Source: Rhizobium sp. ARZ01
Lineage (GTDB): Bacteria; Pseudomonadota; Alphaproteobacteria; Rhizobiales; Rhizobiaceae
Direction of reading: 5' to 3'
Assembly: GCF_014851675.1 (NCBI RefSeq)
Contig: NZ_JACVAE010000004.1
Location: forward strand, 310,001 to 374,000
DNA length: 64,000 nt
This document shows positions 1 to 8,649 of the stretch, one piece after another. A program made the translations under genes and the position numbers. The notes below the pieces were generated by a model, which was not told where the DNA came from, did no database searches, and was given only the letters and a program-made list of their open reading frames with translations. Each line of letters begins with the position of its first letter. Positions within the stretch are counted from its first letter, which is position 1.

Positions 1-117
1 GACTTTCCGTCTGGCCAGCATAGCTTCTCCATTCAGGTCTCCTTATGCCCTCGAAATCATCGTCCACGACTAAGGTCATTCCTGCCATCGGCAACGCGGT
101 ACAAGGAGATCGAACGG

Positions 118-1128
118 TCAACCCGATCTCGATTTGAAGATCCGGCGATTCCAATCACGGGGTGCATAGTACAATGTTCTCCCAACATCTCGAAGCATCG
201 ATATAACAACGCTCGACGATGCCCTAAACTGCGGGTAGATTATCGGGTCGCCACCATATTTTTTCTTGTAGGCTCCGTCGCCGCCCCAGTAGTACCAATG
301 CACACCACGGCGCTTCCAGTACTTCATTGCATACCAAAGCATGGGCTCATTCGGTCGCACGATCTGATGTTCACGAAGGCTAGCGTTTCCCCAGAAATAG
401 GAAATATCGTTAAATCCAGGAAATATACCTGTGGCAATGCTCTGCCCATCTGAATTACGCGCGCGCAAGAGAAGGAGGTCTCCGGTCGGGTAGACGTGTC
501 TGATAAGAGCCTCTACGCGATCCATGCCATATGTTGGCCGCATATTCTGCTTGGCGAAGACGTCTTCCAACTGACTGAAGTACTCTGCCGCAAATCCATC
601 CGGTGCAGCTTCCTCGATGACGACTCCGGACCTCGCAGCTTTCCTGATGCAGTTCCTGCATGCTCCTCCGTCCATACTGGCGAAAAGCTCGTCCTCTGTC
701 TTTAGAAGGTTTGATCGAAAGGTTCGGACGAGTTGCGCTTTGACTCTGCCATCTCTGAAGTGCTCGCCGACCAGATAGGGATCCGAGATTTCCAGATGCT
801 GGCAGCCTAGCTCAGAAAAAACGAAGGGGATGAGCGCGTCGACTGCATCGGTTCTGGACGCGTCATGCCGCAGGTTGAATCCCATGTACGGGGTCGTCCA
901 GCCTGGGAATGGGCTTCCCAGTATTCGGAAACCCATCCGCCGGATGAGCACGCCTACAAAAAACCCGACGGTCACGCCGGCGTTGTCAATTCGAGCCACA
1001 ACCGGTTCCCCGGATTGGGTCTCGCAAACGAAATCAATCCACGCCTTTCGCTGCGAGAAAGTTCGGTCCCGGAAAGAATCAAGGAGCGGCCAATTGACGT
1101 CGGCATAGACTTCTCTTTCCAGTTTCAT
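118..1128 (-). CDS. FemAB/GNAT-fold acyl or aminoacyl transferase of the EPS locus
   Basis: A 336-residue soluble protein with the layout of FemAB/CelD-like double-GNAT proteins: an N-terminal lobe (residues ~1-135), a basic middle with RNCIRKAARSG, and a C-terminal GNAT lobe ending in YKKKYGG, the YKxKxGG-type end common in this family. Such proteins move an amino acid or acyl group onto sugar or peptidoglycan precursors, so decoration of the polysaccharide is the inferred role. The ATG at 1128 is chosen because GGAGGG lies 7 nt upstream; an upstream ATG at 1173 is possible. It lies just downstream of the LuxR gene on the same strand, probably cotranscribed. The substrate cannot be read from the sequence. 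Confidence 0.7.
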   Translation of the reverse strand: MKLEREVYADVNWPLLDSFRDRTFSQRKAWIDFVCETQSGEPVVARIDNAGVTVGFFVGVLIRRMGFRILGSPFPGWTTPYMGFNLRHDASRTDAVDALIPFVFSELGCQHLEISDPYLVGEHFRDGRVKAQLVRTFRSNLLKTEDELFASMDGGACRNCIRKAARSGVVIEEAAPDGFAAEYFSQLEDVFAKQNMRPTYGMDRVEALIRHVYPTGDLLLLRARNSDGQSIATGIFPGFNDISYFWGNASLREHQIVRPNEPMLWYAMKYWKRRGVHWYYWGGDGAYKKKYGGDPIIYPQFRASSSVVISMLRDVGRTLYYAPRDWNRRIFKSRSG

Positions 1129-1187
1129 CCGGCTGCCCTCCGGATTTTGCCCTCCGGATTTGTTGTGCCTCATTGATTCAGGATAAT

Positions 1188-1877
1188 TCAGGGTAAGACG
1201 GAGATGCGGTCCAGCAACGCGACAAGCTCGGCCTGGCGGTTTGTCTCCGTTTTTGCGAAAAGCGAAGCCAGTTGGGAGCGGATCGTCGTCCGGCTAAGGC
1301 GATGGCTTCGAGCGATCTCCAAGGGAGCGCCTCCGCGCGCGATCTCGATAGCAAGGCGGGTCTCGGCGCTCGTCAAACCAAAGATTTCCTGCAATGTCAG
1401 CGGATTCGGTTCCGGCCGAACGGTTCGGTCGAGCAGCGCGACTATACTCACGCCGTCCGAGACGCCCTCTGCTCGCTCGCTGAACATCACGGGACGCCCT
1501 TCACGGAAGGACATGACTACCCACAAGATCGAGCCGGGCAGAACGTTCTCCCAGCCACCAATCAATCGCCGTAGCCCTGCGGAGATCTGATCCGGTGTGT
1601 CGGCGATGCCTAGAACAGCTCGTGTGCTGGCATTCCACTCTACTACTCTCTTGTTTCTATTCAGGGCGACGTAGCCACAACCGATACGATTCATCATCCG
1701 CTGAACCGAGTGCGGAATGGTTTCCGCTCTGGCGCCCGACTGTTGAGTTGCTGCGGCGGTATCTAGAGCGCCATCGTGCTGACCGAGAGCCGCGTGCGGT
1801 CTTACCGCCCAACTGCCGGCATTACGACTGGAGGATTCCATTTTTCCAACCTCAGGTCTACCATCAGTAGTTGCCAA
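1188..1877 (-). CDS. LuxR-type transcriptional regulator with PAS-like N-terminus
   Basis: A 229-residue protein. The C-terminal ~65 residues form a LuxR/GerE-type helix-turn-helix (LTSAETRLAIEIARG, then SRTTIRSQLASLFAKT). The middle (residues ~55-110, with GYVALNRNKRVVEWNAS) resembles a degenerate PAS sensor. No acyl-homoserine-lactone-binding domain or receiver domain is visible, so the signal is unknown. It stands at the left end of the EPS locus, 14 bp upstream of the FemAB-like gene, and is a candidate regulator of the locus. That last point is from position only. Confidence 0.75.
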   Translation of the reverse strand: MATTDGRPEVGKMESSSRNAGSWAVRPHAALGQHDGALDTAAATQQSGARAETIPHSVQRMMNRIGCGYVALNRNKRVVEWNASTRAVLGIADTPDQISAGLRRLIGGWENVLPGSILWVVMSFREGRPVMFSERAEGVSDGVSIVALLDRTVRPEPNPLTLQEIFGLTSAETRLAIEIARGGAPLEIARSHRLSRTTIRSQLASLFAKTETNRQAELVALLDRISVLP

Positions 1878-2382
1878 TTCTTTCCACTTCGCGGCAGGCA
1901 GCGAAGGATGCGCCGGGGCAGTCCTTTTGCCTGCCCGTTATTTACGCAGAGTCACACTTTCAGCGCCATGATTATCTTCCGGCGGAAATATTTCCTTGCT
2001 GATTTTGCAGTAAACTGAAGATGTACTATTTTTTATAAATGCGGTCAAATACCCCTTAAGTATTACGTCGTGGCGAGATGTCGAATAGCTCCCAGTGCAA
2101 TTTGTGGGATGTCACGACTCTTTAGGCCGTGTGACGGACACGGATTGAACCGTGGTGCTGCCTCGGCCCCAGGATGTGGGGGAAGTTGGCTTTTGTGTGT
2201 GTCCTTTGTAACTTCAGATTGAGCTGGTTCAAGTCAGTCCACAATCGTTTGCGTGGTGCTGGTTTCGTCGGTCATGTGCTCTGGGGTGATTTCGGTCCGG
2301 TCAACCGATCCTCCGCTGCCTTCGCAAACCGTGGAGAAATATAACCTTCTGAAATCACCCGACATAGTTTTCCGTTGGGCTC
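1878..2382. other. Intergenic stretch without a recognisable gene
   Basis: About 500 bp between the LuxR gene and the duplicated flippase fragment. Short ORFs here do not resemble known proteins. An inverted repeat GGCAGGCA (1893-1900) / TGCCTGCC (1928-1935) and an AT-rich patch near 2015-2060 are visible. The latter could hold the promoter of the leftward LuxR gene. Nothing else can be supported. Confidence 0.5.
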
Positions 2383-2775
2383 TCAGACTTGAAATGACTT
2401 GCGGGATCCGGATTTGCGCGTCAAACTCAAGATATAGATTTTTTATTGCGATCTTGGCGTCCCGTACGTACCGCGCGCTGTATCATGGATGCTTGGAGTG
2501 CTTGCGTTGGCCTCGGCGGTGGCCCAACGAGGCAGCGGGGTGGGGATCATGTCGAAAGCCGGCATCACCCGTAAGTCTATGACTGACGTCGCGAGAGTTC
2601 GCTTCGTCAGCAATGTGGCTTCCAATGCTTGCTACATCGTTCTGAATACAGTGCTCATGCTGTGGTATGTTCCGTTTCTGGTAAGTCACCTCGGCGTCGC
2701 CGCGCGCGGATGATTGCGCTAGCAAATACCCTTGTCATGTACGGAACGCTGGTCGGCGCCTGAGCGTTTCGACAA
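2383..2775 (+). repeat. Direct repeat, left copy (5' flippase region)
   Basis: This stretch is clearly similar along its length to 4107-4500. The copies share the opening TCAGACTTGAAATGACTTGC, about 160 bp upstream of the flippase start and about 220 bp of its coding sequence. The similarity stops just after the shared CCTGA(A/G)CGT(T/C)TCGA. The repeat brackets an IS3 remnant and the capA-like gene. Confidence 0.9.
2549..2775 (+). pseudogene. Truncated, frameshifted 5' fragment of the Wzx flippase gene
   Basis: It starts with ATG in the same context as the intact flippase and encodes MSKAGITRKS..., against MSNAGITRKS... in the full gene. Reading is in frame for about 55 residues through the first membrane segment. 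A base loss near 2706 (GCGCGGATG here, TACGGGATG in the intact copy) then shifts the frame, and a stop follows at once. Similarity ends near 2775. It is a non-functional leftover of a partial duplication. Confidence 0.9.
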
Positions 2776-2778
2776 CTT

Positions 2779-2927
2779 AAAAAAGCTGCCGCGTACTTCG
2801 CCAAGGGTGCAAAGTGATGTCCGACCAGATCGAGACGCTCTACAACCCAAAACGCAGCCACGTTAGGAATGGAATGCTGTCTCACGATTTCGAGCAGCAG
2901 AACATGGGGGCCGAGGGTGTCTACTAA
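2779..2927 (+). pseudogene. IS3-family transposase (OrfB) C-terminal remnant
   Basis: One frame gives IETLYNPKRSHVRNGMLS followed by DFEQQ, the typical C-terminal end of IS3-family OrfB transposases (FYNxxRxHxxLGxLSPxxFE pattern). It ends at TAA 2925-2927. A short piece just upstream (KAAAYFAK) is in another frame, so there is a frameshift and only the tail remains. It lies between the flippase fragment and capA. Confidence 0.8.
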
Positions 2928-2942
2928 ACGCGGGGCTATTCG

Positions 2943-4100
2943 ATGATCAAAATCAATGTACTCGGCGATCTCGTGCTGACGGACCCCATCAACGAGCTTG
3001 CAAGACAGCCTGGCTCTTCGGCCATTTTTTCTTGCTCTACGAGAAGGTTTTTGAGTGCGGCAGACCTGAATATCTTCAATCTCGAGTCACCAATAACTTC
3101 AAAAAAGAAGAGTGAAAAGAAGGTAGGCCCTGCGCTCAGGGGGAATAAGGATCTCCTGCCCGTTATAGCTCAGAGCGGATTGGGCGTGGCAACGCTCGCT
3201 AATAATCACATGATGGATTTCGGCATCTCCGGACTTGAGGACACATTGGGTGCCCTCGGTGAGAACAATATCGAGCATCTGGGTGCGGGAATGAAAGGGG
3301 CGGAAGCGCCTCATCGGCTTCGCTACGTCGCACAAGGGACTTCTGCTTCGCTAATAAATGTCGCGGAGCAAGAATTTGGCGTCGTGGAGGCGGGGCGCGC
3401 GGGTGTGGTGAAAGAAGATATTTCGTCGCTTTATTACTGGATAATAGAAGAAAAGACCGTATCTGACTTCGTAATTGTTATAATTCACGGGGGTTCGGAA
3501 TATTTTCCGCTGCCTTCTCCGGAGCGAATTAAAAGGGCCCGCCTATATGCCGATTTTGGCGCAGATGCTGTTATATATCATCATACACACGTGATAAGTG
3601 CATATGAGACCTACAAGAACAAACCAATATTCTATGGGCTTGGGAACTTTCTTTTCTATTGGCCCAGCAAGTCTGGTGACTGGAATACGGGAATGGCGGC
3701 ATCCCTTCTTCTAGATGTCGAGCATAACAGAATTATTGGTGAGCCGATTGTTCACTGCTACTCGCCAAACTCTGGCGTTAGCATGCTTTCTAAGCAAGAA
3801 TCTCAACGTGAGTTCTCCTGTCTCGACAATCTCAACATGGCTCTCGCAGATGCAGCTCATCTTGGCAGGCTTTGGGAGGAGTTTTGTCTCCAGCAACGAC
3901 ACATGTACCTGCGGAAGAACAACTTGATCTCGGAATTTCAGGAGGGGATGGCCCAGCGCGGCGTTTGGCCGATACCTATGTTTCCCAGCAAATCGTTGCT
4001 AGGTGGGTTAAACGCGTTGAGGTGCGTTTCGCATCGTGAAGCTTCGGTGACGGTGCTTGAAGCCGAGGCTAAACGGCGCTTCGATACTTTCATCACTTGA
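2943..4100 (+). CDS. CapA/PGA_cap-family metallophosphatase-like capsule protein
   Basis: A 385-residue protein of the CapA (PgsA) family, which has a calcineurin-like metallophosphatase fold and is linked to capsule or poly-glutamate synthesis. Visible family motifs are NLESPIT (residues ~40-46), ANNHMMDFG (~88-96), VIIHGGSEYFP and HHTHV further on, then GLGNFLF. No clear signal peptide is seen. The gene is more AT-rich than its neighbours and sits between two direct repeats of the flippase 5' region next to an IS3 remnant, which suggests separate acquisition. It may modify or limit the polymer; the exact reaction of the family is poorly known. Confidence 0.85.
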   Translation: MIKINVLGDLVLTDPINELARQPGSSAIFSCSTRRFLSAADLNIFNLESPITSKKKSEKKVGPALRGNKDLLPVIAQSGLGVATLANNHMMDFGISGLEDTLGALGENNIEHLGAGMKGAEAPHRLRYVAQGTSASLINVAEQEFGVVEAGRAGVVKEDISSLYYWIIEEKTVSDFVIVIIHGGSEYFPLPSPERIKRARLYADFGADAVIYHHTHVISAYETYKNKPIFYGLGNFLFYWPSKSGDWNTGMAASLLLDVEHNRIIGEPIVHCYSPNSGVSMLSKQESQREFSCLDNLNMALADAAHLGRLWEEFCLQQRHMYLRKNNLISEFQEGMAQRGVWPIPMFPSKSLLGGLNALRCVSHREASVTVLEAEAKRRFDTFIT

Positions 4101-4106
4101 CACGTG

Positions 4107-4500
4107 TCAGACTTGAAATGACTTGCGGGATCCGGTTTTGCGCGTCAAACTCAAGATATGGATTTTGCTCCGATCTTGGCGCCCCATACGCGCCGTGCTG
4201 TGTCACGGACGTTTGGATAGCTTCCTTTGGCCCAGGACAGTGGTCCAACGAGGCAGCAGGGTGGGAATCATGTCGAATGCCGGCATCACCCGTAAGTCTA
4301 TAACTGACGTCGCGAAAGTTCGCTTCGTCAGCAATGTGGCTTTCAATGTTTGCTACATCGTTCTGAACACAGTGCTCATGCTGTGGTATGTTCCGTTTCT
4401 GGTAAGTCATCTCGGCGTGGCAGCGTACGGGATGATTGCGCTAGCAAACTCCCTTGTGATGTATGGAGCGTTGGTCGGAACCAGCCTGAACGTCTCGAAT
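4107..4500 (+). repeat. Direct repeat, right copy (upstream region and 5' end of intact flippase gene)
   Basis: Partner of the repeat at 2383-2775. Similarity covers the untranslated upstream ~160 bp as well as coding sequence, so the duplicated block probably includes the flippase promoter region. Confidence 0.9.
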
Positions 4501-5826
4501 ACTCGTTTTCTGGCGATAGACCTCAATCAAGGCGACGACGCCAGCGCCAACCGAACTTTCAACACGGCCCTGGCGCTTTCGATAATTGCTTGTAGCGCCC
4601 TGTTGGTGTTGGTAGGTATTCTGACCTATTTCCTGCCGGTGCTGTTCAATGTTCCGGCCGGGCTGGAGCCTGCGAGCCAGTTTCTGTTTGCAAGCGTTTG
4701 CGCTGCGTTCCTCGTGGCAATTCTGAGCAGCAATTTCGGTGTTTCGAGCGTGATCAGACATCGCTTCGACCTGCGAAACATCGTGAACTCACTGACGATG
4801 CTGACCCGCATGGGCATCATAGCGCTTTGTTTCATGGTCTGGCCGGCAACCCTCTGGCAAGTCGCGGCGGCTTTCATCATCGCCGCCATGATCGGGCTTG
4901 CGGGCGACATAGTCGTCTGGAGACGCTTGACGCCGGAGTTGCATCTCAATTACCGCGCTATCGACCGTCATCGATTTCGGGCACTTGCGAGTTTGGGCGG
5001 CTGGTCAGCTGTCAACCAGAGCGGCGCACTCCTGCTGATGCAGGTGGACCTCCTGATCGTAAACGCCATGTTCGGCGCCGAGATGACCGGCCGATACGGC
5101 GCCGTGTTGCTCTTCCCTGCTATGATACATATGCTCACGGAGGCCGTCGTCGCTGTGTTAAGTCCGGCAATAATGGCGCGCTACGCCGTAGACGACATCG
5201 AGGGAATGCGGCGGATCGCTTGTCATTCCGTCAAGCTCCTTGGGATAGCACTAGCCCTGCCGGTTGGCCTGCTGTGCGGATTTGCCGGGCCTTTGCTGCA
5301 TCTGTGGCTTGGTCCCCAGTTTGCTCAACTGGACGTGCTGCTGATCCTTCTCGTTGGCCATTTGGCCGTCAACCTGGCGATCAGGCCGCTTTTGTACGTT
5401 GTGACGGCGTACAACAAGGTCAAAGTGCAAGGGTTGCTCACGCTCGCCCTCGGCTTCGCGAACATCGGCTTGGCGATAGTGCTTGCACGCTGGAGCGGAT
5501 GGGGAGTAGCCGGGATCGCGGCAGCCGCGGCCATCGTGTGGACGGTTAAGAATTGTCTGTTCTTGTCCTGCTACTGCGCGGTTCTGTTGCGTCTTTCCTG
5601 GTGGTCGTTCTATGCGCCTTTGACAGCCGGGGCACTCGGCACGTTAGCTATCGGCTGCGCCGGCAGGCTCATTTCACAGCTTTGGTGGCCGGCGAGTTGG
5701 CTGACTCTCGGCGCAATGGCGACAGCGATTGCTGTCGTGTATAGTATCGGTGCCTATACTTGGAGCTTGAGCCGTTCGGATCGGGATCTGCTGTGGAGCG
5801 TCCTGGATCGGAGATTACATGCTTAA
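4270..5826 (+). CDS. wzx: Wzx-type polysaccharide repeat-unit flippase (MOP superfamily)
   Basis: A 518-residue, very hydrophobic protein with about 12-14 predicted membrane segments. It belongs by pattern to the oligosaccharide flippase/MATE-like (MOP) group that moves undecaprenyl-linked repeat units across the inner membrane. The ATG at 4270 (MSNAGITRKS) is preferred over the in-frame ATG at 4123. The 4123-4269 leader is not membrane-like, and the fragment copy at 2549 keeps the same ATG context. Its 3' end overlaps the next gene by 8 bp, which indicates translational coupling. It serves the Wzy pathway together with the polymerase at 17476. Confidence 0.85.
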   Translation: MSNAGITRKSITDVAKVRFVSNVAFNVCYIVLNTVLMLWYVPFLVSHLGVAAYGMIALANSLVMYGALVGTSLNVSNTRFLAIDLNQGDDASANRTFNTALALSIIACSALLVLVGILTYFLPVLFNVPAGLEPASQFLFASVCAAFLVAILSSNFGVSSVIRHRFDLRNIVNSLTMLTRMGIIALCFMVWPATLWQVAAAFIIAAMIGLAGDIVVWRRLTPELHLNYRAIDRHRFRALASLGGWSAVNQSGALLLMQVDLLIVNAMFGAEMTGRYGAVLLFPAMIHMLTEAVVAVLSPAIMARYAVDDIEGMRRIACHSVKLLGIALALPVGLLCGFAGPLLHLWLGPQFAQLDVLLILLVGHLAVNLAIRPLLYVVTAYNKVKVQGLLTLALGFANIGLAIVLARWSGWGVAGIAAAAAIVWTVKNCLFLSCYCAVLLRLSWWSFYAPLTAGALGTLAIGCAGRLISQLWWPASWLTLGAMATAIAVVYSIGAYTWSLSRSDRDLLWSVLDRRLHA

Positions 5827-7204
5827 CTGGCGTGCACCGATCTTGACAGTATACGACGCACGGATCTCCCACAATCCGATCCCCCGCTATAGTTCATTCC
5901 TAAGCGAATTCTATAGCTGGCCGATCGCAAGGCAGCGAGAGGCACAGCGGGAACGGCTTTCGCAGCTGTTGTTGCACGCTGCCCGCAACGTGCCGCATTA
6001 CCGCGATGTGCTGACAATGACTGGCGTGGTGCACGGCGATCACGTGGATCTCGAACGCTTTCGGCACGTGCCGGAGCTTACCAGGGACATGTTGCGCGCG
6101 AAATTCGAACTGCTGAAGAGCGATGATCTCCCCTTGAGGGCGTGGCATAAGAACAGTTCGGGCGGAAGCAGTGGAGAGCCGGTGTCATTGCTGCAGGACC
6201 GCTACTACGATGACATGGGGCAGGCAGCGACCGAGATGCACTATTCTTGGGCGGGAAAGGTCCCCGGAGAGCCGTTCGTCAAGCTTTGGGGGTCGGACCG
6301 CGACGTACTGTTCGGTACCGTAGGATGGCGCAACAAACTTAGCAACTTCATGCGGAACCGAGCGTTCCTCAACTCCTTCGATCTAAGCAGACAGCGCATG
6401 CAAAACTACGCAAGAGTAATTCAGCGCGTGCGCCCTGTCATCATCGAAGCTTATTCCGAGAGCATCTACGAGCTTGCGCGCTACATCAATGCCGAGCGTA
6501 TCAAACTCCCCCCCGTCAGGAGCGTCGTCACGAGCGCCGGCACACTCTATCCCTTCATTCGCGAAGAAGTCACGCGTGCCTTCAACTGCCCGGTACTAAA
6601 TCGATATGGTTCACGAGAAGTCGGCAACTTGGCCGGTGAGCGCGAAGCCGGAGCAGGGATGGAGGTTTTCACCTATACCCACTTCGTTGAGGTCGTAGAT
6701 GACGCAGGTGAGCCGTGTGGCCCGGGTGAGGAAGGTGACCTGTTGGTCACATGCCTGACCAACTATGCCATGCCGATTATTCGCTACCGGATCGGCGACC
6801 GCGCGGTGGTCGGAGATGCGGTCACAACCCCGACGCCCTCCCTCGAAAGGCTGGCGACAGTAACTGGACGCATAACGGACGCCTTTGTGCGCGAGGACGG
6901 CTCGACCATCCCCGGAAACTTCTTCATACATTTCGTCGGAGTTGTGCATAACTCTGGCTGGCTGAGGAAGACCCAGATCATCCAGCAAGACTATAACATG
7001 ATCCTGGTTAAGATGGTCCTATCCGCGCCGCCGCCGGAGGGTACTCTGGAGGAGATCCGTAGTTCGCTGCAGCGCGTTACGGGATCCGCATGTCAGGTGA
7101 CCTTCGAGTTCGTCGACGCCATTCCGAAGCTGGCCTCAGGCAAGTACCGTTATACGGTATCGCTCGTTCCTCGGCCGTCACACGGCACACCTGCTATTCA
7201 ATAA
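5819..7204 (+). CDS. PaaK/CapK-like adenylate-forming ligase
   Basis: A 461-residue member of the phenylacetate-CoA ligase-like (PaaK, CapK, coenzyme F390 synthetase) branch of adenylate-forming enzymes. It has the phosphate-binding loop NSSGGSSGEP (~residues 111-120), NRYGSREVGNLAGE (the Y/G-x-E adenylate motif) and YRIGDRAV (ribose-binding Asp region). GGAG precedes the ATG, and the gene overlaps the flippase by 8 bp. Relatives in capsule loci are thought to activate an acyl or amino-acid group for attachment to sugar. The acid and acceptor here are unknown. Confidence 0.8.
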   Translation: MLNWRAPILTVYDARISHNPIPRYSSFLSEFYSWPIARQREAQRERLSQLLLHAARNVPHYRDVLTMTGVVHGDHVDLERFRHVPELTRDMLRAKFELLKSDDLPLRAWHKNSSGGSSGEPVSLLQDRYYDDMGQAATEMHYSWAGKVPGEPFVKLWGSDRDVLFGTVGWRNKLSNFMRNRAFLNSFDLSRQRMQNYARVIQRVRPVIIEAYSESIYELARYINAERIKLPPVRSVVTSAGTLYPFIREEVTRAFNCPVLNRYGSREVGNLAGEREAGAGMEVFTYTHFVEVVDDAGEPCGPGEEGDLLVTCLTNYAMPIIRYRIGDRAVVGDAVTTPTPSLERLATVTGRITDAFVREDGSTIPGNFFIHFVGVVHNSGWLRKTQIIQQDYNMILVKMVLSAPPPEGTLEEIRSSLQRVTGSACQVTFEFVDAIPKLASGKYRYTVSLVPRPSHGTPAIQ

Positions 7205-7394
7205 ATCCCTGAAGGTCGCGTTGACGGCGTCGAAGCGGAAGCCGCTCCTTTCCTCCGAACTTCTAGGTAACGTCGCCGCCAAGTCTCCACCGAATGAAAT
7301 CGCTCTTGTCATGCCGCCTCCGTTGGCACAGTGGGGTTGGTATTCCGCTTGTTCATGCGCCGTGGGTGGCTTTCCGTGCAGAGGCGGCCCCTGT

Positions 7395-7690
7395 AAGAAC
7401 GCATCACTGTCCAGATAGGTGCGCGACCACGCATCCAGAAAGAGAGAAACCGCCATAGCAGCGGCGCGAAGTCTCGCCTACCCGGCGAGATGTGGGCCGC
7501 GATGATGCGTTCTACGTACGTCACATCCCAGAAGCGGCGCGCCTTCGAACGTTTGCCCACTCGGCCGCTGGAACCAGGCGCGAAGCGGAACGCCGAAGTC
7601 ACGCTTGCTGCCGCGTTGCACCTGCGTCGGTAACAGCCGCTCCGCCAGCTTTCGCGGGGGCAGTTTGCGCTCACGGGTATTGAGGAGTGC
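7395..7690 (-). pseudogene. Remnant of an asparagine-synthase (AsnB-like amidotransferase) C-terminus
   Basis: Read leftwards with frame changes, this stretch gives LPPRKLAERLLPTQV, SKRDFGVPLRAWF and then RRDFAPLLWRFLSF / DAWSRTYL. This matches the end of asparagine synthase domains (KxLLRxAxxxxLPxxVxxRxKxGFGVPLxxWF, then a W-rich tail). At least two frameshifts are needed and no N-terminal part is nearby, so it is a decayed fragment. AsnB-like proteins are common in exopolysaccharide loci. The rest of 7205-7827 shows no other gene. Confidence 0.65.
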
Positions 7691-7827
7691 TTCCGTTCTT
7701 TTTCCCTGCCAGGAAAGACCTCAGAAAACGCTAATCAAAAGTGGCCCAGTTTGAAGGGGTCAGATCAGTCGGCTGCGTCATAACTACTGATCACCAGCCA
7801 CCAGCCTCATCGTCAGTTAAACTGACA

Positions 7828-8649
7828 TCACTCACTTACTTCCCACTTTCGCTTTACGGCGTCATAGAGGCCGAGAACAACGAGATATCGCCTCAGCGCT
7901 GCCTTGAGCGGCTCGGGAAGGGTGGATAAGGGAGGTAGCAGGCCCGCCCGCCGTTTCTTTGCCATTGAAGCAAACCAGTCATATTCCACGCGCCTCACCT
8001 TGATGGCCTGGCGCGCGGTATCCAGAACTAGGTACGTCGCGCGTGGATCGGAGGTCCGCGATTCTCCGACTGAACCCGGGTTGATATGGTAATAGGTATC
8101 CTCCTTGACGTTGATCTCGTTGCCAAGAAGTTGTCGCGGCGAGGAACCCTGCCATTCGAAGACGCCAAGGCGGTGCGTGTGTCCGAAGGCGCAGATCCGG
8201 ATGCCTGAGGGGTGGTTCATGAGTGCCTCGAAGCTTGCCCGGCGCTGTTCGTCATTGTCTAGCCGAACCGTATCGCAGCTTTTCTCCGGGTGCAGTGCGC
8301 CGTGAACCGCGATCACCGCGTCGCCAATCTCAGCCTTGAGGGGCAGTCCGGCCAGAAATGATACTGCTTCCTGGCCGAGCCGCCGGCGTGTCCAGAAGAT
8401 CGCGCGGGCGCCGACAAAGCCGAAATCGTCGGTGACGATCTGTCCACAGACAGCCCTGTCGTGATTTCCGGCTACGCATATGGCTCCGCATTCCTGTAGC
8501 AGGGCTATACACTCTGCCGGGTCCGTATTGTAGCCGACGATATCGCCAAGGCATACGATACGGTCTGCTCCCTGTGTCGAGATGTCGTCGAGAGTCGCCC
8601 GGAGCGCCTCGAGATTGGAGTGAACATCGGAGATGATCGCCAACCTCAT
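7828..8649 (-). CDS. Calcineurin-like metallophosphoesterase (YfcE/MJ0936-like)
   Basis: A 273-residue protein with the metallophosphoesterase ligand set in order: ISDVHSN near the N-terminus (DxH), CLGDIVGYN (GDxxGY), VAGNHD (GNHD), a further AVHG, and FGHTH (GHTH). It is soluble. Its ATG overlaps the stop of the upstream ATP-grasp gene (ATGA), so the two are translationally coupled and likely act in the same step. Family members cleave phosphodiesters or nucleotides; the substrate here is unknown. Confidence 0.85.
   Translation of the reverse strand: MRLAIISDVHSNLEALRATLDDISTQGADRIVCLGDIVGYNTDPAECIALLQECGAICVAGNHDRAVCGQIVTDDFGFVGARAIFWTRRRLGQEAVSFLAGLPLKAEIGDAVIAVHGALHPEKSCDTVRLDNDEQRRASFEALMNHPSGIRICAFGHTHRLGVFEWQGSSPRQLLGNEINVKEDTYYHINPGSVGESRTSDPRATYLVLDTARQAIKVRRVEYDWFASMAKKRRAGLLPPLSTLPEPLKAALRRYLVVLGLYDAVKRKWEVSE

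Noticed and set aside
4123..4269. N-terminal extension of the flippase
   Set aside because: The leader is basic and unlike the family, while the ATG at 4270 is kept in the duplicated fragment.
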